The notes under the pieces: model-generated
Seen by the model: only the letters and a program-made list of their open reading frames with translations
Databases searched by the model: none
Told to the model about the DNA's origin: nothing
In this document: in pieces, positions 28,039 to 37,489 of the stretch
How positions within the stretch are numbered: the stretch's first letter is position 1
How the letters are laid out: each line of letters starts with the position of its first letter
Position numbers and translations under genes: made by a program
From: Thermonema lapsum
Lineage (GTDB): Bacteria > Bacteroidota > Bacteroidia > Cytophagales > Thermonemataceae
NCBI RefSeq assembly: GCF_011761635.1
Contig: NZ_JAASRN010000001.1
Span: forward strand, 558,001 to 622,000
Direction: 5' to 3'
Length of the DNA stretch: 64,000 nt

Positions 28039-28066
28039 AAAAGACGGGAGTTTGCCCGTCTTTTTT
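28039..28066. terminator. Bidirectional terminator between trmB and the TonB receptor
   Basis: AAAAGACGGG pairs with CCCGTCTTTT around a six-base loop. It has A and T runs on both sides, so it can serve both convergent genes. Confidence 0.85.
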
Positions 28067-28078
28067 ATTGCTACTTCC

Positions 28079-30118
28079 CTACTTCCTTGTAAAAGCATAG
28101 CGTAGCTTCACGACCCACTCACGCGAAGGCGCAGGTGTGGGTGCCATACCGCCCGCATCATATGGCACTAAAAAAGCATAGTTGGAACCCAAGAGGTCGT
28201 ATACGCCTGCCCCCAACTCCAAGCCTTTGAGTATCTCTTTGACACGCACATATACATTGGTCAACAAGACAGGCTCGAAGCGGCGCATGCGGTATTCAAT
28301 ACCATCGTAATAATCGAAAGCATAGCGCTCACCCAAATACAGGTTATTTATATGCAGATTTATTTTTCGGCTGAGGGCATAGTCTAAAGTCAAGCCGATA
28401 CGATGGCGAGCAAATGCCTGCATGGCTGCCGGTACATCTGTAGTAGGATTAGCAAAATACTCCGGCAACACATTGTAGAGCTTGTCATTTTCTTTACCAT
28501 CGGTAGTATAAAACGAATAATTCAACGAAGCTTTCAAATGGGACTGTACCCATCTGAGTTCTGTTTCAAAACCGCGTGTTCCCAGTTTGTTACCGTTTTC
28601 ATAACCATAGAGCCCTCCGGTATAGTACAGCGGTTTGTCAATGGTGATGTCGTAGAGGTTCAAAGTCCAGAACAAAGAACGCATTAGCTGATAACCCAAC
28701 TCCAATTCTAAGACGGTGGCATATTCGGGCTGCACTGTGGGGTTGGTAGAACAGATATTAGGTGCTCGAAATGCTCGCGAAGCCAAGAGCTTAGAATGGA
28801 ATTTAGCATCCACGAAAGTAAGCCCTACCCTAGGCACGAAAGCATTGCCGTAGCCTGTGTGGTAATCGTCACGCGCCCCCAAAGTGAAGGTCCATTGGTT
28901 ACGTTGCCAGATGGCTTGTACATAAGCAGTGTAGTTATAATAAGTTACTTTGGGCAAGCGAGAGGTATCGTCGGGACTGGGTATTTGGGTAGAAAGCGAG
29001 GGGTCGGGTCCATAATACAGTACTTTGGCGTAATCTTGGTAAACTTGCCCGCCAAAAGTAATGTCCCAACCGTTTCTTTCCTTACCGATTTGGAAATTGC
29101 TTTCCAAGCCCAACAGCGTACGGCGAGCGGTGCGGTTGCTCCATTCAAACACATTCGGGTCGTTAGATACCCAAGGGTGCTGCCAAAGATACTGGAACAA
29201 CGGACGCAATTCCCACCTTTCAGAGAGTTGCCAGCGATATTTTGCCTGCAAGTGGTGATAGTCGGTCAGATGGTCGGTATCCTCGCTCAGAGCCCTACCA
29301 TAACCGTTGCGGTGGCGCAAATGATAGCTGTCGTTTAGGTAATTCAGTTGAAAATTACCTTTTTTTACGCCAACGAAAACATTCCTTGTCCGAATAGCCG
29401 AATTGTCTTCCATTTCGAAGGTGTTGCCATACACATCGCGGTAAGTTTTGTCGCTGCGCACCCCCTGCAGGTAGGACGCTGAAAGAGACACCTCCCAATC
29501 TTTTCCCAAGGGCTGCCCCCAAGAAAGGGTAAGGCGACTGCGCCCGGGCACTTCCTGCATTTGCCCGTGCATAAGGGTAGCTTCTGCCCCGTTCAGCTCT
29601 TCATCTACTGTTACTATATTGATAACGGCAAGCTCAGAAGTACCTCCATAAATAGCCGAGCCGGGTCCACGTATGATTTCAATGCGCTTGATTTGGTCCG
29701 GATTGAAACGATGCCCAAATAGCACATTACCAAACAACAAATCGTTCATGGGGGTACCATTTAAAAAGACCGAGGCTTTGCCTTCAAAGGCATAGATGCC
29801 ACGCACCCCCAAACCGACACTCCCCTGCACGTCGCCGCCAAACTCAAATCCGGGTACCAAACGAAGCACATCTATCAAATCACGGGCACCACTGTTGCGA
29901 ATCTCCTCCTGAGTAATGACGCTCACTATCCCGGGGGTTTCACGTATGCTCAACTCCTTTTTGGTAGCCACACTCACCGGTATGTCCATAAGTTCTTCTA
30001 TAGAAAGCTGAAACAACTCATCGCCCAAACGCTTGAGCTGTTTGTCTTGCTGGGCTTGTGCACTCAGGCTCAAGGCTACACTCCATACTACGACCAACCA
30101 ATATTTCCCTCTAACCAT
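28079..30118 (-). CDS. TonB-dependent outer membrane receptor
   Basis: The 679-residue protein has a signal peptide (cleavage near AQAQ) and a short helical lead. A plug domain (about 55-165) carries VSVITQEEIRNSGARDL, RIEIIRGPGSAIYG and the NIVT strand. A 22-strand-type barrel follows, ending in a LRYAF-containing strand. It lacks the regulatory-like N-terminal domain of the other receptor in this window and resembles siderophore, vitamin or colicin-type receptors. The early ELMDIPVSVATKKE phrase is the usual pre-plug box. No SusD or ligand-processing gene is next to it, so the ligand is unknown. Confidence 0.93.
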   Translation of the reverse strand: MVRGKYWLVVVWSVALSLSAQAQQDKQLKRLGDELFQLSIEELMDIPVSVATKKELSIRETPGIVSVITQEEIRNSGARDLIDVLRLVPGFEFGGDVQGSVGLGVRGIYAFEGKASVFLNGTPMNDLLFGNVLFGHRFNPDQIKRIEIIRGPGSAIYGGTSELAVINIVTVDEELNGAEATLMHGQMQEVPGRSRLTLSWGQPLGKDWEVSLSASYLQGVRSDKTYRDVYGNTFEMEDNSAIRTRNVFVGVKKGNFQLNYLNDSYHLRHRNGYGRALSEDTDHLTDYHHLQAKYRWQLSERWELRPLFQYLWQHPWVSNDPNVFEWSNRTARRTLLGLESNFQIGKERNGWDITFGGQVYQDYAKVLYYGPDPSLSTQIPSPDDTSRLPKVTYYNYTAYVQAIWQRNQWTFTLGARDDYHTGYGNAFVPRVGLTFVDAKFHSKLLASRAFRAPNICSTNPTVQPEYATVLELELGYQLMRSLFWTLNLYDITIDKPLYYTGGLYGYENGNKLGTRGFETELRWVQSHLKASLNYSFYTTDGKENDKLYNVLPEYFANPTTDVPAAMQAFARHRIGLTLDYALSRKINLHINNLYLGERYAFDYYDGIEYRMRRFEPVLLTNVYVRVKEILKGLELGAGVYDLLGSNYAFLVPYDAGGMAPTPAPSREWVVKLRYAFTRK

Positions 30119-30213
30119 ACTGCTTGCTTAAAATGATAGCGTTATACTTGCTCAATCTTTTTGAAAGATAAGGAAGTGTAATAAAATACACAAAAAAAAT
30201 CAAAAAAATTACA

Positions 30214-31839
30214 TCAAAATTGGTGATAATCTCCCGGTTTCAGGTCGTAGCGGTCAAAATAGCCTTTGTCGTCTAAAAAGTGGGCTATCTTTTGCACAAT
30301 TTCATCTAATCGGTTGCTTGCCTCGCGCAGTAAGGGCAACCAAATAGCCAACTGCTCTGGTTTTTGATTTTCTTCTTGCTCTAAAATGTGAACTATACCC
30401 AATATATTACACAACGGACCACGCAATAAGTGGGCGTTCACAAAAGCATACTCAGCCAATTGTTTGTTTTGAATTTCCAAGCGCCGGGTGCGCTCCTGCA
30501 CCAATGCCTCCAAGCGCCGGTTCATTTCCAATATCTCTTCCTGTTGGCGTTTGAGCAACTCATTTTGCTCCTCTATCTCTTCCTTTTGTCTCTTGATTTC
30601 TTCCTGAAACACCCTCCGTTCGGCTGCATGACTTACCATGTCTAAAACATCGACCACCGAACGAGCAAACAATACATCTTCGGGCTTCCAACCGCGCCGC
30701 TGCCCCTGATTTTCGAAACAAAGTAAGCCGTACAGACGGTCTTTGCGCACCACAGGCAACCACATAAACGACAGGATGTGATGCCGTTTGAGGTAGTCCA
30801 AAAATGCCACATCGCCTTCTGGAATGGCAGCACTTTCTACATCCTCTACACACCAATGTTGCTCAATCAACAATTGAGGTATCCGCTCGCTCAAAGCATG
30901 CAAAACAACTTGCTCTTTTTCAAAAGATACCTTTCCGCTACTTTCTTCATAAGCAGCTATCAAGTGAAGGATGTTTGTTTCTTCATGCCATTTCCAAAGA
31001 GAAATGCGGGTTACACTCAGCGCTTCGGCAGATGTAGGCAGTAAGTACTCCATGCCTTCTTGCCACATCCCCTCCCGCACGTATTTGTAATGTGCCATCG
31101 CCCACAGTACCTGACTATAGAACCGAATACGGTTGCTACGTCTCAGGGTATCTTCATATTGCCGCTCAAGCAACTCCTTTTGATTTTCTATTTTCTTTTG
31201 CTGCAGTGAAAAAGTTTGCTTTGTTTGCAACAAGCGCATTCTGAGTGCCTCTACCTCCGAAGTAAGCGCAGCCACGCGCTGGAATGCATCTGCTTCTCGT
31301 TTTAAAAAATTTTCTTTGAGTCTGTCCACCCACACAATCATAAAATAAGATGCGAACACTAAAACAGGTAAATATTTTTTGGTCAAAAAAACAAGCGTCG
31401 CTACCCACACAGAGGTGAGTAAAAAATAAAGAATACGCTTTTTCCTTCTATCTTCGACAAAAGAAAACAGAAAATAAGAAAAAAAGCAGGCAACTAAGGC
31501 GTAAACTGCACTTATAACCTCTTCATAATGAGTAAAAAAAATACTTCCATTGAGTAGGTCTACCGACTGGGCATAGAGCAGCAATACAATAAACACAGAT
31601 GAGAGCTTCACCCAATCGTAGCGAAGCAACATGAACACCAGTACCCATCCCAACCCAATAGTTAAAAAAAGAAAAGGGGAAGGTATTTGCTTCAAATACC
31701 AATAACTTACCCCTCGCTCTATCGATACCAACAAGCCAAGAGTAGCTACATACCACTGCAAGGAAAGTAGGTCTAGTTGCTCTTGCTGCAAACCTACCCG
31801 CCGGAAAAAGGTAGAAATAGACTCTTCTTGCTGTTGCAT
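30214..31839 (-). CDS. Membrane sensor with GAF domain and kinase-type dimerisation helix but no ATPase domain
   Basis: The 541-residue protein has about six membrane helices (about 28-185), a coiled coil, a GAF-like domain (about 245-395) and a second coiled coil. It ends in a HisKA-like helical pair with the phosphorylation box phrase YAFVNAHLLRGPLCNILG (His in NAHLLRGPL, aligned with the usual H-D/E-L-R-x-P-L). The protein stops about 60 residues later at GDYHQF, where a HATPase domain would begin. The 95 bp after the stop do not continue it in another frame. It may be a kinase-like scaffold or phosphotransfer protein. The gene lies between a TonB receptor and photolyase. Confidence 0.8.
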   Translation of the reverse strand: MQQQEESISTFFRRVGLQQEQLDLLSLQWYVATLGLLVSIERGVSYWYLKQIPSPFLFLTIGLGWVLVFMLLRYDWVKLSSVFIVLLLYAQSVDLLNGSIFFTHYEEVISAVYALVACFFSYFLFSFVEDRRKKRILYFLLTSVWVATLVFLTKKYLPVLVFASYFMIVWVDRLKENFLKREADAFQRVAALTSEVEALRMRLLQTKQTFSLQQKKIENQKELLERQYEDTLRRSNRIRFYSQVLWAMAHYKYVREGMWQEGMEYLLPTSAEALSVTRISLWKWHEETNILHLIAAYEESSGKVSFEKEQVVLHALSERIPQLLIEQHWCVEDVESAAIPEGDVAFLDYLKRHHILSFMWLPVVRKDRLYGLLCFENQGQRRGWKPEDVLFARSVVDVLDMVSHAAERRVFQEEIKRQKEEIEEQNELLKRQQEEILEMNRRLEALVQERTRRLEIQNKQLAEYAFVNAHLLRGPLCNILGIVHILEQEENQKPEQLAIWLPLLREASNRLDEIVQKIAHFLDDKGYFDRYDLKPGDYHQF

Positions 31840-31933
31840 AGTGTTTATATTCGCTTTCAGATGTTCTGTTGCAATAAGTTACTTTCCTTGAAATATAAAC
31901 ATAAAAATAGCTATCGGCAAATACCACTTCTTG

Positions 31934-33241
31934 TTAACCAATGTAGCGCTTATAGTAGTCTATGGCGCGCTTGCGTGCAGCGGCATGCTCTATAATCGGC
32001 TTGGGATAGTCTTTGCTTCGCCATTCGGGCACCCAGCGGTTCACAAATTCATACTGCGGGTCAAACTTCTTTTGCTGTGTCCATGGGTTAAAAATCCGAA
32101 AATAGGGTGCAGCATCACAGCCGGTGCCCGCTGCCCACTGCCACCCACCATTGTTAGACGACAGCTCATAATCCAGCAGTTTAGAAGCGAAGTAGGCTTC
32201 TCCCCAACGCCAGTCAATCAGCAGGTGTTTGCAAAGAAAAGAAGCCGTAAGCATACGCAAGCGGTTGTGCATATACCCCGTCTCATTGAGTTGCCGCATG
32301 CCTGCATCTACCAACGGGTAGCCTGTGTTGCCTTCGCACCAACGCCGGAACGCTGCCTCATCGTGGCTCCAGGGGATATTGTCGTAGTTTTTTTTGAATG
32401 CATGCGTTACTACCTCTGGATAATGCCATAAAATCATCATAAAGAACTCGCGCCAAATCAACTCATTCAAATAAGTGGCATTCCATTCTTTGGCTTTATG
32501 TGCCAGTTCCCGTATGCTGACCGTACCGAAGCGCAAATGCACACCCAATCGACTTGTGCCTTCATCAAGTGCCGGCAAATCACGCGTTTGATGGTAATTG
32601 CGTATAATATCTTCACGAATTTCGCAAGGGGGAAAAACAAAGGGCTTTGCCCGAAACCCCATGGCTTCCAAAGAAGGGAAAGGCAGCTCCTCGCTCAGTT
32701 TCAAAAAAGAAGAAAAGTATTTTTCTGTGGGGTAAGGCTTCAAATAAAAATCATTGAGCTGTGTCTTCCACTTATGCGCGTAGGGTGTAAAAACCACATA
32801 GGGGGTGCCGTCGCTTTTCACTACCTCCGACTTCTCGAATATCACTTGGTCTTTGAATCTGTAAAAAGGAGTATGGTGTGTTTTCAGTAATTCCGCTACT
32901 TGAGCATCGCGCTTGCGCGCATAGGGTTCATAGTCATCATTGGTATATACGGCTTCCACTTCATAGACATTTAATATATGCCGCCATGCTTGCCCGACAT
33001 AATCATAAAGTACACATAAATCGCTCCCTAAGGCACGCAGTTGTCCTTTTAAGTGTCTGAGCTGCTCGTGAATGAATTGCACACGCAAGTCGAATGGTTT
33101 TTCCAGGGCATCCAAAATACTGCGGTCAAAAATAAAAACGGGTAATACCGCAGAGTGATTACGCAGTGCATGATACAAGGCTGCGTTGTCGTGCAGGCGC
33201 AAATCGCGGCGCAGCCAGCAAATGGCAATTGCTTGTTTCAT
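31934..33241 (-). CDS. phrB: Deoxyribodipyrimidine photolyase
   Basis: The 435-residue flavoprotein repairs cyclobutane pyrimidine dimers using light. The N-terminal antenna-binding domain begins with WLRRDLRLHDNAAL. The C-terminal FAD domain has TSRLGVHLRFGTVS, the ELIWREFF segment, GYPLVDAGMRQL, MHNRLRM and the tail NPWTQQKKFDP. Length (435) is typical of class I bacterial enzymes. A cryptochrome-like DASH protein is less likely given the length and the MHNR motif. It stands alone on the minus strand. Confidence 0.94.
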   Translation of the reverse strand: MKQAIAICWLRRDLRLHDNAALYHALRNHSAVLPVFIFDRSILDALEKPFDLRVQFIHEQLRHLKGQLRALGSDLCVLYDYVGQAWRHILNVYEVEAVYTNDDYEPYARKRDAQVAELLKTHHTPFYRFKDQVIFEKSEVVKSDGTPYVVFTPYAHKWKTQLNDFYLKPYPTEKYFSSFLKLSEELPFPSLEAMGFRAKPFVFPPCEIREDIIRNYHQTRDLPALDEGTSRLGVHLRFGTVSIRELAHKAKEWNATYLNELIWREFFMMILWHYPEVVTHAFKKNYDNIPWSHDEAAFRRWCEGNTGYPLVDAGMRQLNETGYMHNRLRMLTASFLCKHLLIDWRWGEAYFASKLLDYELSSNNGGWQWAAGTGCDAAPYFRIFNPWTQQKKFDPQYEFVNRWVPEWRSKDYPKPIIEHAAARKRAIDYYKRYIG

Positions 33242-33289
33242 CTTTGTTGCTTGATTTTAAAAGTAAAACAAAGGCGCCAGAAAAAAGTT

Positions 33290-33323
33290 GGCGGGAAGCC
33301 CCCCTTGAAAGAGACCTCCCGCC
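33290..33323 (-). terminator. Terminator of the 106-residue protein gene
   Basis: GGCGGGA and TCCCGCC form a seven-base stem; on the minus strand it is followed by AACTTTTTTC. Confidence 0.65.
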
Positions 33324-33351
33324 CTATTTGTGTTCATACAGGCGATTACAG

Positions 33352-33672
33352 CTATCCCTCTACAGTCTGTCCGTAAAGCGATTGCAGCACCTCATTGATA
33401 TGTATCAAATCTTCATCGTCGAGGTGCATGTTCGCTTGAGGTTTGAAAAGAGCCGCAATGCTCCACCCATACTTCTTCTGAAAATAAGGGCTCAACTCGG
33501 TAGCTACCCGTTGCCAAGCCATCGGACTTAGGTGTTCGGAACACCACGAAACAAGTGATTGAATCTCCATTTTGTGCAATTTTTTATTGGTTACCTTTCG
33601 ATATGAAGACAGCATGCCTTCCGGCATTTGCTTGTGGTAAGACGATTGTATTTCATTAAGTAGCAGATTCAC
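33352..33672 (-). CDS. Small protein of unknown function
   Basis: The 106-residue helical protein starts at GTG 33672; ATG 33627 (MPEGML) is an alternative giving 91 residues. No membrane segment or signal peptide is visible. Conserved-looking phrases are SWCSEHLSPMAWQ and YFQKKYGWSIAALF. It is followed by a good terminator and preceded by about 220 bp without a gene. I do not recognise the family. Confidence 0.55.
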   Translation of the reverse strand: MNLLLNEIQSSYHKQMPEGMLSSYRKVTNKKLHKMEIQSLVSWCSEHLSPMAWQRVATELSPYFQKKYGWSIAALFKPQANMHLDDEDLIHINEVLQSLYGQTVEG

Positions 33673-33891
33673 TTCCTCCCCCTCGAGACAAGATGCAGTT
33701 TCATAAAAAACGTGTTAAAATGTAAAAAAACAAGCAAGGGAAAAACGCAAATACGACTCATGACACTACAAGCTTTCCTATTCAGAGACACAGAAGCCGA
33801 ATGATTTTTACCTGAGATGCTTTCATAATACAACCCCAAATCGAGTAAAAAGTTTTATTTAGAGCTATTTCGCACAACACACAGGCACAGG

Positions 33892-34521
33892 TTAGCGTGG
33901 CTTTTCCAATAAAGAGCGCATCCTTTTCAGCGTACCATACATACCCGCCAGCGCCATTTTTTTCTCCACATACGCAGGCAGCGATACCCGTACATCAGCG
34001 GCAAAGGTGTATATGATTTTCGAAATGCCATTACCCCTACTTTGTATATTCCACCAGCCATAGGCATTTAAAATTTCGACATACCCAGTACTTGCGGAAT
34101 AGTAATCTCGCTCTACGCGCTGAACCACCACCTCCTCCCCTTTCGGCTCCTTTTTCAAAATATTTTTCAACACCAATATTCTGTCTTTGAATGGAAAAGG
34201 GAAGTGAATAAAAGCCCGACTCACCCATGCCGAATCACTTTGCACGGCAAGTGTTTCCATACGATACACTTCATTCACCCACAGATGTCCGCGCTTACTG
34301 TCGCGCAAGAGGTTCAAAACCGCTTGTGAAGAGGCTTCTACGCTCACCTCTCCTCTAACAACCACCAATTGATGGCGTGCATCATAAGCAGTATATAAAC
34401 GGATGCCTTCCTTTTCTTCTTCGAAAACAAAAGAAAGTGCTGGAGCCTGTGCATACCCCCCAAAAGCCGCTGCCAGAAAAAAAAGCAAGCAGAGTGCTCT
34501 TCTTTTCGCCTTACAGTACAT
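33892..34521 (-). CDS. Exported START-like lipid-binding domain protein
   Basis: The 209-residue protein has a signal peptide (cleavage near GYAQ) and a START/Bet v1-type body. Segments typical of START domains are AVLNLLRDSKRGHLWVNEV, PFKDRILVLKN and the C-terminal helix KKMALAGMYGTLKRMRSLL. These domains bind lipids or other hydrophobic ligands, here outside the cytoplasmic membrane. The start codon overlaps the end of the upstream membrane protein gene by 11 bp, so the two are translated as a pair. Confidence 0.8.
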   Translation of the reverse strand: MYCKAKRRALCLLFFLAAAFGGYAQAPALSFVFEEEKEGIRLYTAYDARHQLVVVRGEVSVEASSQAVLNLLRDSKRGHLWVNEVYRMETLAVQSDSAWVSRAFIHFPFPFKDRILVLKNILKKEPKGEEVVVQRVERDYYSASTGYVEILNAYGWWNIQSRGNGISKIIYTFAADVRVSLPAYVEKKMALAGMYGTLKRMRSLLEKPR

Positions 34522-34924
34522 CTATGCCCTTGTTGTCGCGCATGTACTTTTCCACATCCCGCAAGAAGGCATTCCGGTCATCCGGACTCAACAGACGCAG
34601 CGGCACTCGCACCCACAGCCTTTTGGATTTGTCCACGATGAAAGTAACCATATGTGGCGTAATGTCCACTTCGGTTACCCGGTTCAAATCTAAATCATTT
34701 TTTGAAAGTAAGCCGGTATTGACCCATAGGCGGTCATCTTGCCAAACCACCAAAGGAGCGGCATAAAGCCAGAAGGCATATACCAAAAACAGGACGGCTG
34801 TCATCCACAAAACATCTGCCTGCGGGTGATGGACAGGATTCCACACGCCCCATACCAACAAAGGCAAGGCAAGCAAAGTTATGAGCACTGCCCGCACGGG
34901 ATTGCGTGCATATTTTTTATTCAT
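34511..34924 (-). CDS. Small membrane protein with PH-like domain
   Basis: The 137-residue protein has two membrane helices (about 11-28 and 36-57). A beta-rich soluble domain with a terminal helix follows (VVWQDDRLWVNTGLLSKND ... FLRDVEKYMRD), as in bacterial PH-like (YcxB-type) domains. The fold call is from pattern only. It overlaps the START-like gene by 11 bp. Confidence 0.65.
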   Translation of the reverse strand: MNKKYARNPVRAVLITLLALPLLVWGVWNPVHHPQADVLWMTAVLFLVYAFWLYAAPLVVWQDDRLWVNTGLLSKNDLDLNRVTEVDITPHMVTFIVDKSKRLWVRVPLRLLSPDDRNAFLRDVEKYMRDNKGIDVL

Positions 34925-34969
34925 GAGCTTATTGTTCTTCTAATCTCTCCAACGCTTAGTGCAAAACAG

Positions 34970-34996
34970 ACCCCACGAGCGCCAAGCCCGTGGGGC
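34970..34996 (-). terminator. Terminator of the LOTUS-domain gene
   Basis: GCCCCACG and CGTGGGGT pair around a loop; on the minus strand a T-containing stretch follows. Confidence 0.55.
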
Positions 34997-35036
34997 AAAA
35001 TTATGCTTTTATGAGAGAAAGAAATGCCAAGGCACC

Positions 35037-35279
35037 TTATTTTTTCTTTAAGCGAGCATACACCGCAGGCGGTGAAATGGAGGTGTCCAGTTTCAGCTCT
35101 ACCAAATGCGGATAGTTGCTTACAAAGCGCGACAGCTTGCCGTACTGTATCCCTTTGCTTCGCAACACCCCTCCTACCTCGGCAAGGTTTGCCCAGCCAT
35201 CGGCACGGGTGCACTGCATCACCGCTTCCTTGAGGATACGCTCGATTTCCAGCGCTTTTTTTTCCGTTAGTTTTTCCAT
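35037..35279 (-). CDS. Single-domain LOTUS/OST-HTH-like protein
   Basis: The 80-residue protein is almost entirely one winged-helix unit. Its phrase WANLAEVGGVLRSKGIQYG followed by KLSRFVSNYPHLVEL and a short beta wing matches the OST-HTH (LOTUS) pattern, a domain that binds RNA, including G-quadruplex and tRNA-like RNA in some cases. In bacteria it usually sits at the C-terminus of an NYN nuclease; here it stands alone. It lies downstream of the suf genes on the same strand after an 83-bp gap. Confidence 0.7.
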   Translation of the reverse strand: MEKLTEKKALEIERILKEAVMQCTRADGWANLAEVGGVLRSKGIQYGKLSRFVSNYPHLVELKLDTSISPPAVYARLKKK

Positions 35280-35362
35280 GGCTTCAAATATTTAAATTTT
35301 CATATTAGGTTGAAAATAGCCCTTCAATTTAAAAAACCAACGTAAAAAAAGGGCTTATAGTT

Positions 35363-36634
35363 TCAAGAAAATCGCTCTTGGAGACGTGCAAGCAAATATT
35401 CTTTCAACGAATCGTTGCCTACATGCTCGAGCACTTCACCAGCAAATGCCTGCAGCAGCAGCGCCTTCGCCTGTGATTGGGGAATGCCTCTTGCCCGCAG
35501 GTAAAAAAGCGCATCTTCGTCGATTTGCCCGATGGTAGCCCCATGCGAACACTTCACATCATCAGCCCATATCTCCAGCTGGGGTTTGGTGTTGATGCTT
35601 GCCTCTGGTGTGAGCAGTATGCTGCGATTCGACTGAAAAGCATTGGTTTGCTGCGCATCGGGGCGTACGTATATCTTGCCGTTGAATACTCCGGCTGATT
35701 GTTCATCATACACCCCTTTGTACAATTCGTTGCTCTGTGTTTTGGGAGCGATGTGGTCCACTATCGTATGGTGGTCGGCGTGGGCATGCCCACGAAGGTA
35801 GTTCAAGCCGTAAAAATGCGCTTCGGCATGGTGTCCCTTCAAAGCGGCACACAAATCATGACGTGTCATATTGCCCCCCAGTACGAAAGTTACATTGTGG
35901 TAGTGGGCATTTTGCTCTACATCGGCAAAGGTACGCAGCACACGGCTGTGATGGAAAGCTTCGGCTTCGGCAATATAGTGCTTCAATACAGCATCCTTTG
36001 CCAAATAAGCCTCTGTAAGACAGTTATGCAGGCTGTATAGGTTGCGCTCGCCATGAAAGAAATAAACACATTCGGCTTGTGCGCCTTCTTCCAAGATAAA
36101 AAGGTGGTGTGTGTTTTCTAATACTTCTTGACCTTCTTCGAAGTACACCGCCAAGGTCTGCGGCAGCACCTGTCCACGCTTTACCCAGACGAACAAACCG
36201 CTGGTCCACAGTGCTTCGTTCAACAAAACAAAATAGTCGTCTTGCAAGTGGGTGTGCTTGGCAAAATGGTCCTGTATTTTTTCTTGATATTTTTCAAAAG
36301 CCGTTTGCAAGCTGCATACTATATAGTTTGCCGTTTCTATTTCGGGCAGCTCGACTGCCTGTCCAGCGGCAAAACGCACATTCAAAGCATCGCCCTGCCA
36401 TTGGGGCAGGGTTGACGCCACAGATTCGCCCGCTACCTCGCCCAATTTTTTCCACACGCTGCGTATGTTGGTATATTTCCACTCTTCATGGCGGGAGGCA
36501 GGCACTTCCTGTTGTTCGAGTTTGCCCAAAGCGGCTTTGCGCCATTCTGCCATCAAGGGCACGTCAGCGGCTAACTGCCGTTGTTGAGCTGCCAATTGTT
36601 GGTCAATTATACCGGTTGTTATTTTTGTTGTCAT
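35363..36634 (-). CDS. sufD: Fe-S cluster assembly protein SufD
   Basis: The 423-residue SufD is part of the SufBC2D scaffold that builds Fe-S clusters. The right-handed beta-helix core and the C-terminal family motif CSHGATIGQIDEDALFYLRARGI are clear; the histidine in CSHGAT corresponds to the one needed for cluster assembly. The N-terminus WRKAALGKLEQQEVPASRHEEWKYT is typical. It is the last gene of sufB-sufC-sufD, 17 bp after sufC. Confidence 0.95.
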   Translation of the reverse strand: MTTKITTGIIDQQLAAQQRQLAADVPLMAEWRKAALGKLEQQEVPASRHEEWKYTNIRSVWKKLGEVAGESVASTLPQWQGDALNVRFAAGQAVELPEIETANYIVCSLQTAFEKYQEKIQDHFAKHTHLQDDYFVLLNEALWTSGLFVWVKRGQVLPQTLAVYFEEGQEVLENTHHLFILEEGAQAECVYFFHGERNLYSLHNCLTEAYLAKDAVLKHYIAEAEAFHHSRVLRTFADVEQNAHYHNVTFVLGGNMTRHDLCAALKGHHAEAHFYGLNYLRGHAHADHHTIVDHIAPKTQSNELYKGVYDEQSAGVFNGKIYVRPDAQQTNAFQSNRSILLTPEASINTKPQLEIWADDVKCSHGATIGQIDEDALFYLRARGIPQSQAKALLLQAFAGEVLEHVGNDSLKEYLLARLQERFS

Positions 36635-36651
36635 AGTTCAATCTGCGTCAA

Positions 36652-37416
36652 TTAAAATGAAGCGTTGGCATCTACTTCTTCTTTAATCCAATCGTATCCG
36701 CGCTCTTCGAGTTCAAGCGCCAACTCTTTGGTGCCGGACTTCACGATGCGCCCCTTGTAAAGTACATGCACATAGTCAGGCTCTATGTAGTTGAGCAGGC
36801 GCTGATAGTGGGTTATCACGATAAAAGCGTTGTCTTTGGAGCGCAGTTTGTTTACACCCTCTGCCACAATGCGCAAAGCATCGATATCTAAGCCGGAGTC
36901 GGTTTCGTCGAGGATAGCCAGCTTGGGCTCGAGCAAAGCCATCTGCAGGATTTCGTTGCGTTTCTTTTCTCCGCCCGAAAAGCCTTCGTTGAGCGAGCGG
37001 TTGACCAAGCTGCTGTCCATCTCCACGAGTTTCATTTTTTCTTTGAGCAGTTTCAAGAACTGCACGGCATCGAGCGGCTCCAATCCACGGTATTCACGCA
37101 CAGCATTCAGGGCTGTTTTTAGGAAATTGGCAGTGGTAACGCCCGGAATCTCTACCGGATATTGGAAAGCAAGAAAGATACCTTCGCCAGCTCTTTCTTC
37201 GGGCTCCAGTTCCAAAAGGTTTTTTCCCATAAACAACACCTCGCCGCCAGTTACTTCATAGTCTTCACGCCCCGCCAACACATTGGCTAAAGTACTTTTG
37301 CCCGAACCGTTGGGTCCCATGATGGCATGCACTTCGCCCGGTTTCACTTCCAGATTCAGACCTTTGAGGATTTCCTTTTCTTCTACGCGCGCTTTTAAAT
37401 CTTTTATAGACAACAT
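36652..37416 (-). CDS. sufC: Fe-S cluster assembly ATPase SufC
   Basis: The 254-residue ABC-type ATPase drives SufBD during Fe-S cluster assembly. Walker [11 protein letters not shown], the signature [10 protein letters not shown] and Walker [13 protein letters not shown] are intact, and the protein has the SufC hallmark [12 protein letters not shown]. It sits 73 bp after sufB and 17 bp before sufD, all in one operon. Confidence 0.97.
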   Translation of the reverse strand: MLSIKDLKARVEEKEILKGLNLEVKPGEVHAIMGPNGSGKSTLANVLAGREDYEVTGGEVLFMGKNLLELEPEERAGEGIFLAFQYPVEIPGVTTANFLKTALNAVREYRGLEPLDAVQFLKLLKEKMKLVEMDSSLVNRSLNEGFSGGEKKRNEILQMALLEPKLAILDETDSGLDIDALRIVAEGVNKLRSKDNAFIVITHYQRLLNYIEPDYVHVLYKGRIVKSGTKELALELEERGYDWIKEEVDANASF

Positions 37417-37489
37417 AGGATGTTCAATGTTTAGATTTGGTTTGATTCAACAAGAAAGAAAGATAAACAAAAGGGCAAGACAAGCGGCA

